NCBI GenBank assembly: GCA_905215385.1
Contig: CAJMPY010000004.1
Location: 1-64,000 of the forward strand
Source of the DNA: an uncultured bacterium
GTDB taxonomy: Bacteria > Actinomycetota > Coriobacteriia > Coriobacteriales > Coriobacteriaceae
Length of the DNA: 64,000 nucleotides
Direction of reading: 5' to 3'
Notes under the pieces: generated by a model
The model's input: the letters and a program-made list of their open reading frames with translations, nothing else
Database searches by the model: none
Told to the model about the DNA's origin: nothing
Program-made: the position numbers and the translations under genes
Shown here: positions 54,163 to 62,172 of the stretch, in pieces
How the letters are laid out: the number at the start of each line of letters is the position of its first letter
Numbering within the stretch: position 1 is the first letter of the stretch

Positions 54163-54197
54163 AAAGGGCGTCGACCGCGATGGTCGGCGCCCTTTTT
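54163..54197 (+). terminator. typA terminator
   Basis: AAAGGGCG, T, CGACC (54163-54176) pairs with GGTCG, G, CGCCCTTT (54182-54195) around a five-base loop, ending in T. Confidence 0.88.
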
Positions 54198-54204
54198 GGT
54201 GCAA

Positions 54205-54248
54205 GGGGGACAGGTTCGCTTGCACCACCACAAAGGTGCCTGTCCCCT
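54205..54248. repeat. imperfect palindromic intergenic element
   Basis: GGGGACAGG (54206-54214) and CCTGTCCCC (54239-54247) pair around an inner GCACC/GGTGC stem. It sits between typA and the convergent bactofilin-like gene. No other copy was noticed in this window. Confidence 0.5.
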
Positions 54249-54264
54249 TTGTGGTGGTTGGCGG

Positions 54265-55410
54265 CTAGGCGGTGGGGAGTTCCGGCGTATTAGCCGGCTG
54301 TTGCGACTTGAGGTGAGCGTTGCGCCAGATGATCTGGATAACATAGCCGAGCGTGAAGACAAAGGCCACGCCGCTGATGAAATCGCCTACGAGGGGGATT
54401 GCCGTAAGCGCGCCCGCGGCCACGCCGCCCGCGGCTGCCATGGCGTAGCGGTTCTGGTTGTGTCCGACCATGCGGGCGATCGCGCACCCCGCAAAGGCGC
54501 TCGACACCAACGCGATGCCAATAACACCGCACATGAGGGCTCCGGCAAGCGACAGACCAGCGATAGAGATAATTAGCAGTAGGACGGCGGGGACGATAGC
54601 AATCGTGCCCAGAAGACCGCTCACCCACAGGGGCATGGGGCGCTGGTGGAGCATGCCGGCGGCGCTGGCGGTTGCGCGCGGAAAGACGAGTTCGAGCAGT
54701 AGGGCGACAAAGCAGGTGGAAAGCGCCGCGGCGACGATACCGCCGATGACATCGTTAACGGTGGAAGTATCTTCGTTCTCGGTGCGGTCGATCTTGAGCG
54801 CACCGACCTCGGCTCCCGCGGCGCGCTCGGGGTCCTCGGAGACGTGCGCGTTCACGGTGCCGGTGATGTGGGCGTTCTTGCCCAGGATGAGCTTATCGGC
54901 CCAAACCTCGACATCGCCCTCGACGGTGCCATCGATAGTCACCGTATCGCCCGCAAGCGCTGCCGACTTGGTAGAGCCGCGCAGGGCAACCGTCTCGCCT
55001 ATCGCATAGAAACAGTTGGCGGTGCTGTCGGAATTGAGCACGACATGCTGGCCGGCAACGGTCACGCTGCCATCAACCGTAGTCTTGGCAATGTCGATGG
55101 TGCGCGCCGCCAAGCGGACGGCGCCGCCCACCGTGCAGTCGCGGATGGAGAGGCTCTCGCCTGCTGCAATTATGTCGCGGCCGATGGACGCATCGTCCAA
55201 GTTGAGGGCCTGACCTGCCCAGTACAGGTCACCTTCGACGCCGGACGAATTGGCGTCATTGTCGGTCGCAAGTACGTTGCCTGCGGTGTCTGTGCCGGCG
55301 AACGACGCCGTGGGAAGCGCGGTGATCGCCAGCGCGATGAGTGCGAATAGGATGGTGATGCGGCCCCACGCTTTACAGCGCTGGGTCGACGGGAATTGAT
55401 TGCGGGGCAT
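54265..55410 (-). CDS. bactofilin-like polymer-forming protein with C-terminal membrane domain
   Basis: A 381-residue protein. A signal-like hydrophobic segment (about 18-40, ending PTASFAG) is followed by a right-handed beta-helix-like region (about 45-205) made of short repeats of hydrophobic and Gly/Asp residues (IGRDIIAAGESLSIRDCTVG, VDGSVTVAGQHVVL, TIDGTVEGDVEVWADKLILG). The last 150 residues hold about four TM helices. Bactofilins are cytoplasmic polymers, whereas here the helix seems exported and membrane-linked. AAGGAT five bases before the ATG at 55410 fixes the start. Confidence 0.78.
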   Translation of the reverse strand: MPRNQFPSTQRCKAWGRITILFALIALAITALPTASFAGTDTAGNVLATDNDANSSGVEGDLYWAGQALNLDDASIGRDIIAAGESLSIRDCTVGGAVRLAARTIDIAKTTVDGSVTVAGQHVVLNSDSTANCFYAIGETVALRGSTKSAALAGDTVTIDGTVEGDVEVWADKLILGKNAHITGTVNAHVSEDPERAAGAEVGALKIDRTENEDTSTVNDVIGGIVAAALSTCFVALLLELVFPRATASAAGMLHQRPMPLWVSGLLGTIAIVPAVLLLIISIAGLSLAGALMCGVIGIALVSSAFAGCAIARMVGHNQNRYAMAAAGGVAAGALTAIPLVGDFISGVAFVFTLGYVIQIIWRNAHLKSQQPANTPELPTA

Positions 55411-55516
55411 AGTGAATCCTTCGTTAGATGCTCGATATGCATCTAACAGGGTACCCAACGCGTGGGCGCTCTAAAAGAACCTCTCGGTTGTATTTCGAAG
55501 GATGAGCCCGCGCAAT

Positions 55517-56206
55517 CTACTTTTTGCGGTGCAAAAAGCGCGCGATGTCCTCTTCGGTGGGGCTTTTGATGTCAAAGCGCAGCGAGAGCCAGCGCAGACC
55601 CATGGTCACGACAACGCATACGACCAGCGCGGCGACATTGCTCATGATGCCGCTCATAACGAGACACACATAGCTTGTCGATCCGGCGATGGCGGCGATG
55701 GCATAAAAGTTAGTACGTTGGAAAATGCCCGGAACCACGCCCATAAAGCCGTCGCGCAACATGCCACCGCCCACCGCGGTGAAAAAGCCCATCATGATGC
55801 ACACCGCCGGCGCAAAGCCGTAGACCAGCGCCTTGTCTGCTCCAGTGGCGGCGTAGATGCCGACCGAGATGATGTCGAGCAGGGGAATGAGTTTTTCGGG
55901 CTTATCGACGATTGCCGGGAAGATATAGATGATGGCGGCTGTGGCGATGGAGAGCGGTAGTGCCATGGGCTGGTTGAGGATGTAGACGTTGCCGACCTGG
56001 AGCGTCATATCGCGCAAAAGACCACCGCCCAGACCGCAGACCACCGCGAGCGCGACCGCGCCCACCAGGTCGAGCTTGTGCTCGCGAGCGACCAGCACGC
56101 CCGAGATCGATGCCGCGACAACGGCGAACATCTCGAGCCAAAATGGGATAGCGACCATGGCATCCGAGGCGTGTGAAGTAACAGTCATAGCGGCGACGAC
56201 GGGCAA
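55517..56206 (-). CDS. trimeric intracellular cation channel family protein (UPF0126)
   Basis: A membrane protein of about 229 residues with two homologous three-helix halves, each with the glycine-rich GGGxLRD motif: GGLGGGLLRDMTL and TAVGGGMLRDGFMG. Distantly related to animal TRIC channels and predicted to pass potassium. A longer frame starts at 56323, but AAAGGA seven bases before a TTG at 56206 gives the best start; the ATG at 56188 has no ribosome site. Confidence 0.88.
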   Translation of the reverse strand: MPVVAAMTVTSHASDAMVAIPFWLEMFAVVAASISGVLVAREHKLDLVGAVALAVVCGLGGGLLRDMTLQVGNVYILNQPMALPLSIATAAIIYIFPAIVDKPEKLIPLLDIISVGIYAATGADKALVYGFAPAVCIMMGFFTAVGGGMLRDGFMGVVPGIFQRTNFYAIAAIAGSTSYVCLVMSGIMSNVAALVVCVVVTMGLRWLSLRFDIKSPTEEDIARFLHRKK

Positions 56207-56413
56207 GATGAGGTCCTTTGATTCTCGGGTTTGAACAATGCCCGTACATAGTACATGGTTGGCGGCGATTGAGACCCTATTGCTCGGCAAACGGTAGGGA
56301 CTGGGAACGGTCATGGGTACCAAACATGTACATCAGCCTCCAAAGATGCCGAAAAATGTCGTTTTTGGAGGGTGATGTACATGTTTGAGATTCAAGGTGA
56401 AATCGAAAGCAAT
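56207..56413. other. intergenic region upstream of the channel gene
   Basis: No gene is seen. An imperfect inverted pair (GTACATCA near 56329 and TGATGTACAT near 56374) could be a regulatory hairpin. Confidence 0.3.
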
Positions 56414-56570
56414 GGGGGACGTGGCTGAATAGGAGGGATGTCCAAATTTTGAGCGGAGCTCAAAATTTATTCGGTCGGCTTGCGCCGACCGCGCTGCGCT
56501 AAAAACGCGCCACTGGCGCGTTTTCTTTACGCTCCGCGTCCTGACGGGTTCGAATCCCTCCTCCTCCGCC
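56414..56570 (+). repeat. chimeric pseudo-tRNA-Ser element with three hairpins
   Basis: It begins GGGGGAC GTGGCTGAAT, like a tRNA-Ser 5' end. Three perfect stems follow: AAATTTTGAGC/GCTCAAAATTT, CGGTCGGC/GCCGACCG and AAAACGCGCCA/GGCGCGTTTT. It closes with 25 bases (56546-56570) identical to the 3' end of the tRNA-Ser at 56635-56725, but inverted relative to that gene. The T-stem is broken by mismatches, so a working tRNA is unlikely. Confidence 0.6.
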
Positions 56571-56596
56571 GTATTTGCTTGTAAGGGACTCTAAAC

Positions 56597-56623
56597 AAAA
56601 AAGCCCCCGTTTTCGGGAGCTTT
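56597..56623 (-). terminator. terminator of tRNA-Ser (CGA)
   Basis: GCCCCCG (56603-56609) / CGGGAGC (56614-56620), one mismatch, with six T on the minus strand. Confidence 0.75.
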
Positions 56624-56634
56624 CTCAACCAAAA

Positions 56635-56725
56635 TGGCGGAGGAGGAGGGATTCGAACCCTCGTGACCTTATACAGGCCAAACGGTTTTCGAGACCGCCG
56701 CATTCAACCACTCTGCCACCCCTCC
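56635..56725 (-). tRNA. tRNA-Ser (CGA)
   Basis: A 91-nt class II tRNA with encoded CCA. Acceptor GGAGGGG/CTCCTCC, anticodon loop CTCGAAA (CGA), a long variable arm, and T-arm GAGGGTTCGAATCCCTC. Confidence 0.95.
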
Positions 56726-56734
56726 GCGTGGGGC

Positions 56735-56763
56735 AAAAACAAAGCAGGCTCGAAGGCCTGCTT
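56735..56763 (-). terminator. hairpin between the tRNA-Ser genes
   Basis: AAGCAGGC (56742-56749) / GCCTGCTT (56756-56763), followed on the minus strand by a T-rich stretch. It may terminate or process the tRNA-Ser (GGA) transcript. Confidence 0.65.
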
Positions 56764-56773
56764 AGGAATTAAC

Positions 56774-56864
56774 TGGCGGAGAGTCAGGGATTTGAACCCT
56801 GGAGACGCTTTTGACGCCTACACGATTTCCAATCGTGCTCCTTCGGCCACTCGGACAACTCTCC
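56774..56864 (-). tRNA. tRNA-Ser (GGA)
   Basis: A 91-nt class II tRNA with encoded CCA. Acceptor GGAGAGT/ACTCTCC, anticodon loop TTGGAAA (GGA), long variable arm, T-arm CAGGGTTCAAATCCCTG. Confidence 0.95.
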
Positions 56865-57314
56865 GTTAAATGCGAAAGTCAGTATACACGAGGAATCGCA
56901 AAGTGCAAACAGAAAAGTTGGCATTTTTTAAAACGCTTGGCCGTGCTTGGCGCTGCAGTGGGGCTTGAGGTCCCAAAAAACGGCTTCCGACCAGCGTGGT
57001 TGATCAACTCAATTGTTCAAAAAAGGGTATTCATAAGCGACTTGGCAATGAATTTAAAAATCTTTGGGTGGTGCTGTGGGCCACTGGTATGCATTTTGCG
57101 ACCACAGCCTTGTGCCCGCTGACCTGCGGCTTGGCTCAGCTTGTCCCCACGGCACCGTATCTTGAACACAGATCCGTCAAGCATTTGGTCAGCATTTGGT
57201 TGGAATGCGCATGAAGTGCCGTGTGAGCATGGACATATGTGGAGGTCATGAGGTTGTAGCTGCATATTCTTGCAGCCTAGGAGGTTGAAAGATATTATTA
57301 CCAAGTCTTTTCCT
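56865..57314. other. long upstream region of the rpsF operon
   Basis: No gene is convincing. Positions 57172-57215 carry the motif shared with 19291-19334. A GCTGCA/TGCAGC stem lies near 57260-57277. Promoter elements for the ribosomal operon presumably lie here but were not resolved. Confidence 0.4.
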
Positions 57315-57343
57315 GCTTCAGGCGCACCTTCACGACCTGAAGC
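57315..57343 (+). promoter_or_regulatory. leader hairpin before rpsF
   Basis: GCTTCAGG (57315-57322) and CCTGAAGC (57336-57343) form a perfect 8-bp stem with a 13-base loop containing CACC and ending CACGA. It lies just before the rpsF ribosome site. An S6:S18-binding leader that represses rpsF operons is known in several phyla, and this may be such an element. Confidence 0.45.
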
Positions 57344-57369
57344 CACATTTGCCCAGAGGAGGTGACAAT

Positions 57370-57663
57370 ATGAAGGCTTATGAACTGCTGTTCTTTGTTG
57401 ACCCGTCGCTCGACCCCGAGACTCGTCTCGCTGTTATGAAGCGTATCGATACCACGATCGCTGAGGGCGCTGGCAAGGTCGACTCCGTTGACGAGTGGGG
57501 CAAGCGCAAGCTCGCCTACGAGATCAACGACCTCACCGATGGTGACTACACCCTCATCAACTTCCACGCAGATCCTACCCAGATCGCCGAGCTTGATCGC
57601 GTCCTGCGCATCACCGACGCTGTGGTCCGCCACATGATCGTCCGTCGCGACGACCAGGAGTAA
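57370..57663 (+). CDS. rpsF: 30S ribosomal protein S6
   Basis: A 97-residue protein that binds 16S rRNA with S18. MKAYELLFFVDPSL, VDSVDEWGKRKLAYEI and the C-terminal DAVVRHMIVRRDDQE are typical. GGAGG seven bases before the ATG at 57370 sets the start. First gene of rpsF-ssb-rpsR-rplI. Confidence 0.97.
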   Translation: MKAYELLFFVDPSLDPETRLAVMKRIDTTIAEGAGKVDSVDEWGKRKLAYEINDLTDGDYTLINFHADPTQIAELDRVLRITDAVVRHMIVRRDDQE

Positions 57664-57711
57664 GACTGTCGTTTTGGACTGGGCTTGTGCCCCAAGAGGA
57701 AGTAGTGAGTT

Positions 57712-58164
57712 ATGAGCATCAATCGAGTGAACATCACCGGTAACCTCACCCGCGATCCCGAGCTGCGCGCCACCGCCGGCGGAACCCAGGTTCTGTCCTT
57801 TGGCGTCGCCGTGAACGATCGTCGCCGCAACGCGCAGACTGGCGAGTGGGAGGACTATCCCAACTTTGTCGACTGCACCATGTTCGGCACCCGCGCCGAG
57901 GCCGTGAGCCGTTTCCTGGCAAAGGGAAACAAGGTCGCGATCGAGGGCAAGCTGCGCTACAGCTCTTGGGAGCGCGACGGCCAGCGCCGGAGCAAGCTTG
58001 AGGTCATCGTCGATGAGATCGAGTTTATGAGCTCCCGTGGTGGCCAGGGTGGCTACGACCAGGGCGGTTACGCCCCCGCAGCTCCCGCGCCCGCAGCACG
58101 TCCTGCCGCACCGGTGGCTACGCCGCCCGCGGTCGACGTCTACGATGAGGACATCCCGTTCTAA
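57712..58164 (+). CDS. ssb: single-stranded DNA-binding protein
   Basis: A 150-residue SSB with an OB-fold (MSINRVNITGNLTRDPELR, WEDYPNFVDCTMFGTRAEAV, GKLRYSSWERDGQRRSK), a Gly/Pro/Ala-rich linker and the protein-interaction tip DEDIPF. It lies between rpsF and rpsR, the standard bacterial arrangement. Confidence 0.97.
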   Translation: MSINRVNITGNLTRDPELRATAGGTQVLSFGVAVNDRRRNAQTGEWEDYPNFVDCTMFGTRAEAVSRFLAKGNKVAIEGKLRYSSWERDGQRRSKLEVIVDEIEFMSSRGGQGGYDQGGYAPAAPAPAARPAAPVATPPAVDVYDEDIPF

Positions 58165-58236
58165 GGGTTGTTCACCTATTTTTGAGTGAGAGGCGGCTTC
58201 GGTTCGCCGAAGTTGCCAAACGAAAGGTATTTTGAC

Positions 58237-58503
58237 ATGGCTAATGATTTTTCTGCACGTCAGCCGCGTCGTAAGTACTGCCAGTTCTGCAAGGAGAACA
58301 CTGAGTTCATCGACTATAAGGACACTCAGCTTCTCCGTAAGTACATGACCGACCGTGGCAAGATTAAGCCCCGTCGCGTCACTGGCGCTTGCACGCAGCA
58401 TCAGCATGACATCGCCAACGCCATCAAGCGCGCCCGCGAGATGGCTCTCCTGCCGTACACCGTCCCCGTGGTTTCCTCTCGTGGCAACCGCGACCGCGGC
58501 TAA
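58237..58503 (+). CDS. rpsR: 30S ribosomal protein S18
   Basis: An 88-residue basic protein. The CQFC pair, IDYKDTQLLRKYMTDRGKIK and RRVTGACTQHQ are diagnostic; the third Cys suggests a metal-binding (C+) form. GAAAGG lies upstream of the ATG at 58237. It partners with S6 on the platform of the small subunit. Confidence 0.97.
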   Translation: MANDFSARQPRRKYCQFCKENTEFIDYKDTQLLRKYMTDRGKIKPRRVTGACTQHQHDIANAIKRAREMALLPYTVPVVSSRGNRDRG

Positions 58504-58518
58504 GAAGGGAGACGCATC

Positions 58519-59058
58519 ATGAAGGTTATTCTTCTCGATGAGATCAAGGGCAAGGGCGGCGAGGGTGACGTCGTAGAGGTCGCTCAGGGTTACGCTGAGA
58601 ACTTCCTGTTCCCCAAGAAGCTCGCTGTTGCCGCCACCAAGGGCAACCTCAAGCAGCTTGACGAGCGTCGCAACAACATCGCCAAGCGCGAGGCCGTCCG
58701 TCTGGCTACCGCCAACGAGACCAAGGCTGCCTTCGAGGGCAAGACGGTCACCGTTGACGTCAAGGTCGGCGACGAGGGCATCCTCTTTGGCTCCGTTACC
58801 GCCGCTATGATCGCTGACGCCATCAAGGCTCAGCTCGGTATGGACATCGACCGCAAGCGCGTCGAGCTCGGTAAGCCCATCAAGGTTGCCGGTGCCCACA
58901 CCGTTGCCATCTCGCTGTACCGCGAGATCAAGGCCGAGGTTGTCGTTCTCGTCGGCGTTACCGCCGAGGAGCTCGCTGCCGAGGCTGAGGTCGAGGAGGC
59001 CGCTGAGGTCGCCGAGGCCGAGACCGCCGAGGTCGAGACTGAGGCTGCTGCCGAGTAG
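58519..59058 (+). CDS. rplI: 50S ribosomal protein L9
   Basis: A 179-residue protein, about 30 longer than usual. The N-domain MKVILLDEIKGKGGEGDVVE, GYAENFLFPKKLA and the C-domain (LFGSVTAAMIADAIKAQLG) are normal. The extra tail is almost only Ala, Glu and Val, a low-complexity acidic helix. It ends the operon at a strong hairpin. Confidence 0.96.
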   Translation: MKVILLDEIKGKGGEGDVVEVAQGYAENFLFPKKLAVAATKGNLKQLDERRNNIAKREAVRLATANETKAAFEGKTVTVDVKVGDEGILFGSVTAAMIADAIKAQLGMDIDRKRVELGKPIKVAGAHTVAISLYREIKAEVVVLVGVTAEELAAEAEVEEAAEVAEAETAEVETEAAAE

Positions 59059-59090
59059 CATTTGCTGCAACGCAACAATCTTGTTCTAAG

Positions 59091-59126
59091 AAGGGCGCTC
59101 TGGGAAACCAGGGCGCCCTTTTGTTT
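59091..59126 (+). terminator. terminator of the rpsF-rplI operon
   Basis: AAGGGCGC, TC, TGG pairs with CCA, G, GGCGCCCTT around GAAA (59091-59120), followed by a T-rich run. Confidence 0.9.
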
Positions 59127-59282
59127 TTTGCGCTGAGTGAGTGTCATGGTGAACGTTGCGTCGAAGTCCTATATACAGGACCGTTCATCCGTTTGGTTCG
59201 GTGATGATTGGCGGCGCGCGGCGCGTTTTGGGACCGTGGCTGATACTATGGATGCTCGCAAGCGATATGAATGAGGATGCTC

Positions 59283-60674
59283 ATGGCATATGACGATAGG
59301 GAGACCGGGCTGACGGTTGAGGACCGCGGCTCCAAGTTGGGTCTTCCCCAAAACCAAGATGCAGAGGCCAATGTACTGGCCGCTATGCTGCTATCGCCCG
59401 AGGTGGTCGAAGAGGCCCAGGTCGAGCTGCAGCCCGATGACTTCTACCGGCCCATTCATAAGACCATCTATACCGCGATGGTCGATATGTACAACAGCCG
59501 CATTCCCATCGACTCCATCTCGCTGATCGATTACCTGCGAAGCATCAACAAGCTTGATGCCGTGGGCGGCGAGGCCTACATTTTGGAGTTGATGGGTCAG
59601 ACCCTGTCGCTCGTCAACTGGCAGCACCATGCCGCTATCGTTCGCCGCGATTCGATGCTGCGTGAGCTGATCGGCGCCACCAACGAGATCAACGCGCTGG
59701 CCTATAACGCTCCCACCGATACCAAAGAGGTCGTGGAGCTGGCCGAGAGCAAGTTGCTCAAGGTCACGGCGCGCGAGGTCAAGTCGAGCTACAAGACGCT
59801 GACCGAGTTTATGGTCGAGGCCTATAACGAGGCCGAGGAAGTGTGCCAGGCAGGCGGCCAGGCTGCGGGCGTGCCCACGGGCTTCCCGTCGCTCGACCGC
59901 ATGCTCATGGGTTTTCGCGAGGGCCAGCTCATCATCATCGGCGCCCGCCCTGCTGTGGGTAAGACGTCGTTCGCCCTGAATCTGGCGCTCAACGCTGCCG
60001 CGGCCGGTTATACCGTCGGCTTCTTCTCGCTGGAGATGTCGGGCAAGGAAATTGCCCAGCGTCTGATTTGCGCCTACGCCATGATTTCGATCAGTGACTT
60101 CCGCATGGGCCGCATTAGCCCCGAGCAGTGGGCCAATATCAACGAGGCCACGCAGACCTTGTCCAAGCTCGATATTCTGATTGACGATACGCCCGGCACC
60201 ACAGTGACCGAGATTCGCGCCAAGAGCCGCCGCATGCTCCACAACAAGGAGAAGGCCATCATCATCCTGGACTACCTGCAGCTGGTGAGTCCTCCGCCGG
60301 GACGCCGCTCCGAGAGCCGTACCGTCGAGGTCTCCGAGATGTCGCGTGGTCTGAAGATCATGGCCAAGGAACTCAAGATCCCGCTCATCGCGCTGTCGCA
60401 GCTCTCGCGTCAGGTCGAATCCCGTACCGGCAAGCGCCCGCAGCTTTCCGACCTTCGTGAATCGGGCTCCATCGAGCAGGACGCCGATATCGTTATGTTC
60501 TTGGACCGCTCCGCCGACGAGGCCGAAGCCTCGCGCGACGATCGACCCGACGAGGGCGTTACGCGTATCGTCGTGGCCAAGAACCGTTCGGGCCCGATCG
60601 GCGACGTCGACCTGATGTTCCTGCCGGCATCCACCAAGTTCTATGAGCTTGATGGGGCACATGCCGAGGAGTAG
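59283..60674 (+). CDS. dnaB: replicative DNA helicase DnaB
   Basis: A 463-residue hexameric helicase. The N-domain starts LGLPQNQDAEANVLAAMLL; the RecA-like domain has Walker A GARPAVGKTSFAL, IILDYLQLVSPP (Walker B) and LSQLSRQVESR, SDLRESGSIEQDADIV. No intein is present. GAGG six bases before 59283 favours the third of three close ATG codons. A DUF721 protein elsewhere in the window may be its loader. Confidence 0.97.
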   Translation: MAYDDRETGLTVEDRGSKLGLPQNQDAEANVLAAMLLSPEVVEEAQVELQPDDFYRPIHKTIYTAMVDMYNSRIPIDSISLIDYLRSINKLDAVGGEAYILELMGQTLSLVNWQHHAAIVRRDSMLRELIGATNEINALAYNAPTDTKEVVELAESKLLKVTAREVKSSYKTLTEFMVEAYNEAEEVCQAGGQAAGVPTGFPSLDRMLMGFREGQLIIIGARPAVGKTSFALNLALNAAAAGYTVGFFSLEMSGKEIAQRLICAYAMISISDFRMGRISPEQWANINEATQTLSKLDILIDDTPGTTVTEIRAKSRRMLHNKEKAIIILDYLQLVSPPPGRRSESRTVEVSEMSRGLKIMAKELKIPLIALSQLSRQVESRTGKRPQLSDLRESGSIEQDADIVMFLDRSADEAEASRDDRPDEGVTRIVVAKNRSGPIGDVDLMFLPASTKFYELDGAHAEE

Positions 60675-60767
60675 GACAGGCGCCCGTTGCACGGGTATAC
60701 TGGGAATGTTTTGTGCTTCTGCGTGCCGGCGTGGCGCGTAGACAGTCCATGAATGTAAGGAGTAAAC

Positions 60768-62054
60768 ATGCCGTCAACCGTTTTGGTCGGTGCCCAGTGG
60801 GGCGATGAGGGCAAGGGTAAGATCTGCGACCTGGTCGCCGGCGACTTCGATGCCGTCGTGCGCTACTCGGGCGGCAACAACGCCGGCCACACCATCGTCG
60901 TCAACGGCAAGAAGTACGGCCTGCACCAGGTGCCCTCCGGCATCATGTATTCCGACCATGTGTCGGTGATCGGTAACGGCTGCGTCGTCAACCCCAAGGT
61001 TGTCCTTGAGGAGATCGACATGTTCGAGGCCGACGGCATCACCACCAAGAACCTCAAGATTAGCGGCAACGCGCATGTCATCATGCCGTACCACATCGAC
61101 CTGGATGGCGCCTTTGAGCAGAAGCTCGGCAAGAAGAACATCGGTACCACCAAGCGCGGTATCGGTCCGTGCTATCAGGACAAGATGGCCCGCATTGGCC
61201 TGCGCATGCAGGATATGCTGGACGAGGCGCTGTTCCGCGACAAGCTGGAGACCGCTCTCGCCCGCGTGAACCCCGAGCTTGAGCTCATCTACAACCTGCC
61301 CACCTACACCGTGGACCAGATTTGCGACGAGTACCTGCCCATGGCCGAGCGCCTGCGTCCCTACATCACCGAGACGAGCCTGCTGCTCAACAACATGATC
61401 GATGAGGGCAAGGACCTGCTGTTTGAGGGCGCCCAGGCGACGCTGCTCGACATCGATCACGGCACCTATCCGTACGTGACGTCTTCCAACTGCACCGCCG
61501 GCGGCGCCATCACCGGCTCCGGCGTGGGCATGAAGAACGTCGACCGCGTGCTGGGCGTCATGAAGGCCTATATCACCCGCGTCGGTTCGGGCCCCATGCC
61601 CACCGAGCTTTCCTATGAGTCCGAGGCCGGTCACACGCTGACCGAGGAGGGCTATGAGTACGGTGTGACCACCGGTCGCCGTCGTCGCTGCGGCTGGTTC
61701 GACGGCCCCATCGCCAACTACGCCTCGCGCGTCAACGGCCTCACCGATATCGCCCTGACTAAGCTCGACGTGCTTTCGGCCTTCGACACCATCAAGGTGT
61801 GCGTGGCCTACGACGTCGATGGCGAGCGCTACACCAGCGTGCCCGAGCATCAGGTGCGCTTTGAGCATGCCAAGCCCACCTACGAGGAGCTCCCCGGCTG
61901 GAAGTGCGACATCACCGGTTGCCGCAGCTTTGATGAGCTGCCGCAGGAGGCTCAGGACTACGTGGCGTTTATCGAGGATCTGGCACACACCCGCGTGACG
62001 TTCATTGGCGTCGGCGCCGGTCGCGAGCAGATCATCAACCGATTCTGGAAGTAA
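60768..62054 (+). CDS. purA: adenylosuccinate synthetase
   Basis: A 428-residue GTP-dependent enzyme that turns IMP and aspartate into adenylosuccinate, the substrate of purB. It shows GAQWGDEGKGKICD, GGNNAGHTIVV, the catalytic His region, TTKRGIGPCYQDK, GAQATLLDIDHGTYPYVTSS and VTTGRRRRCGWFD. AAGGAG precedes the ATG. Followed by purD in the same direction. Confidence 0.98.
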   Translation: MPSTVLVGAQWGDEGKGKICDLVAGDFDAVVRYSGGNNAGHTIVVNGKKYGLHQVPSGIMYSDHVSVIGNGCVVNPKVVLEEIDMFEADGITTKNLKISGNAHVIMPYHIDLDGAFEQKLGKKNIGTTKRGIGPCYQDKMARIGLRMQDMLDEALFRDKLETALARVNPELELIYNLPTYTVDQICDEYLPMAERLRPYITETSLLLNNMIDEGKDLLFEGAQATLLDIDHGTYPYVTSSNCTAGGAITGSGVGMKNVDRVLGVMKAYITRVGSGPMPTELSYESEAGHTLTEEGYEYGVTTGRRRRCGWFDGPIANYASRVNGLTDIALTKLDVLSAFDTIKVCVAYDVDGERYTSVPEHQVRFEHAKPTYEELPGWKCDITGCRSFDELPQEAQDYVAFIEDLAHTRVTFIGVGAGREQIINRFWK

Positions 62055-62076
62055 TCGGGACTATTTGGTTATTGCG

Positions 62077-62118
62077 ATATACCCCTTTGCAGCCCAAGCG
62101 GGCGGCCGAGGGGTATAT
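62077..62118 (+). terminator. hairpin between purA and purD
   Basis: ATATACCCC (62077-62085) and GGGGTATAT (62110-62118) pair around an inner GCCC/GGGC stem, followed by TT. It may terminate or attenuate transcription into purD. Confidence 0.55.
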
Positions 62119-62172
62119 TTGCTTGCAAAGGGCTCGCGCGGAGCGGGCCATTCATCCATAGAGGAGGCACCC

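Noticed and set aside
56414..56570. A functional third tRNA-Ser or a tmRNA
   Set aside because: The T-stem has mismatches, no anticodon arm can be drawn, and the 157-nt length and lack of a tag frame do not fit tmRNA.
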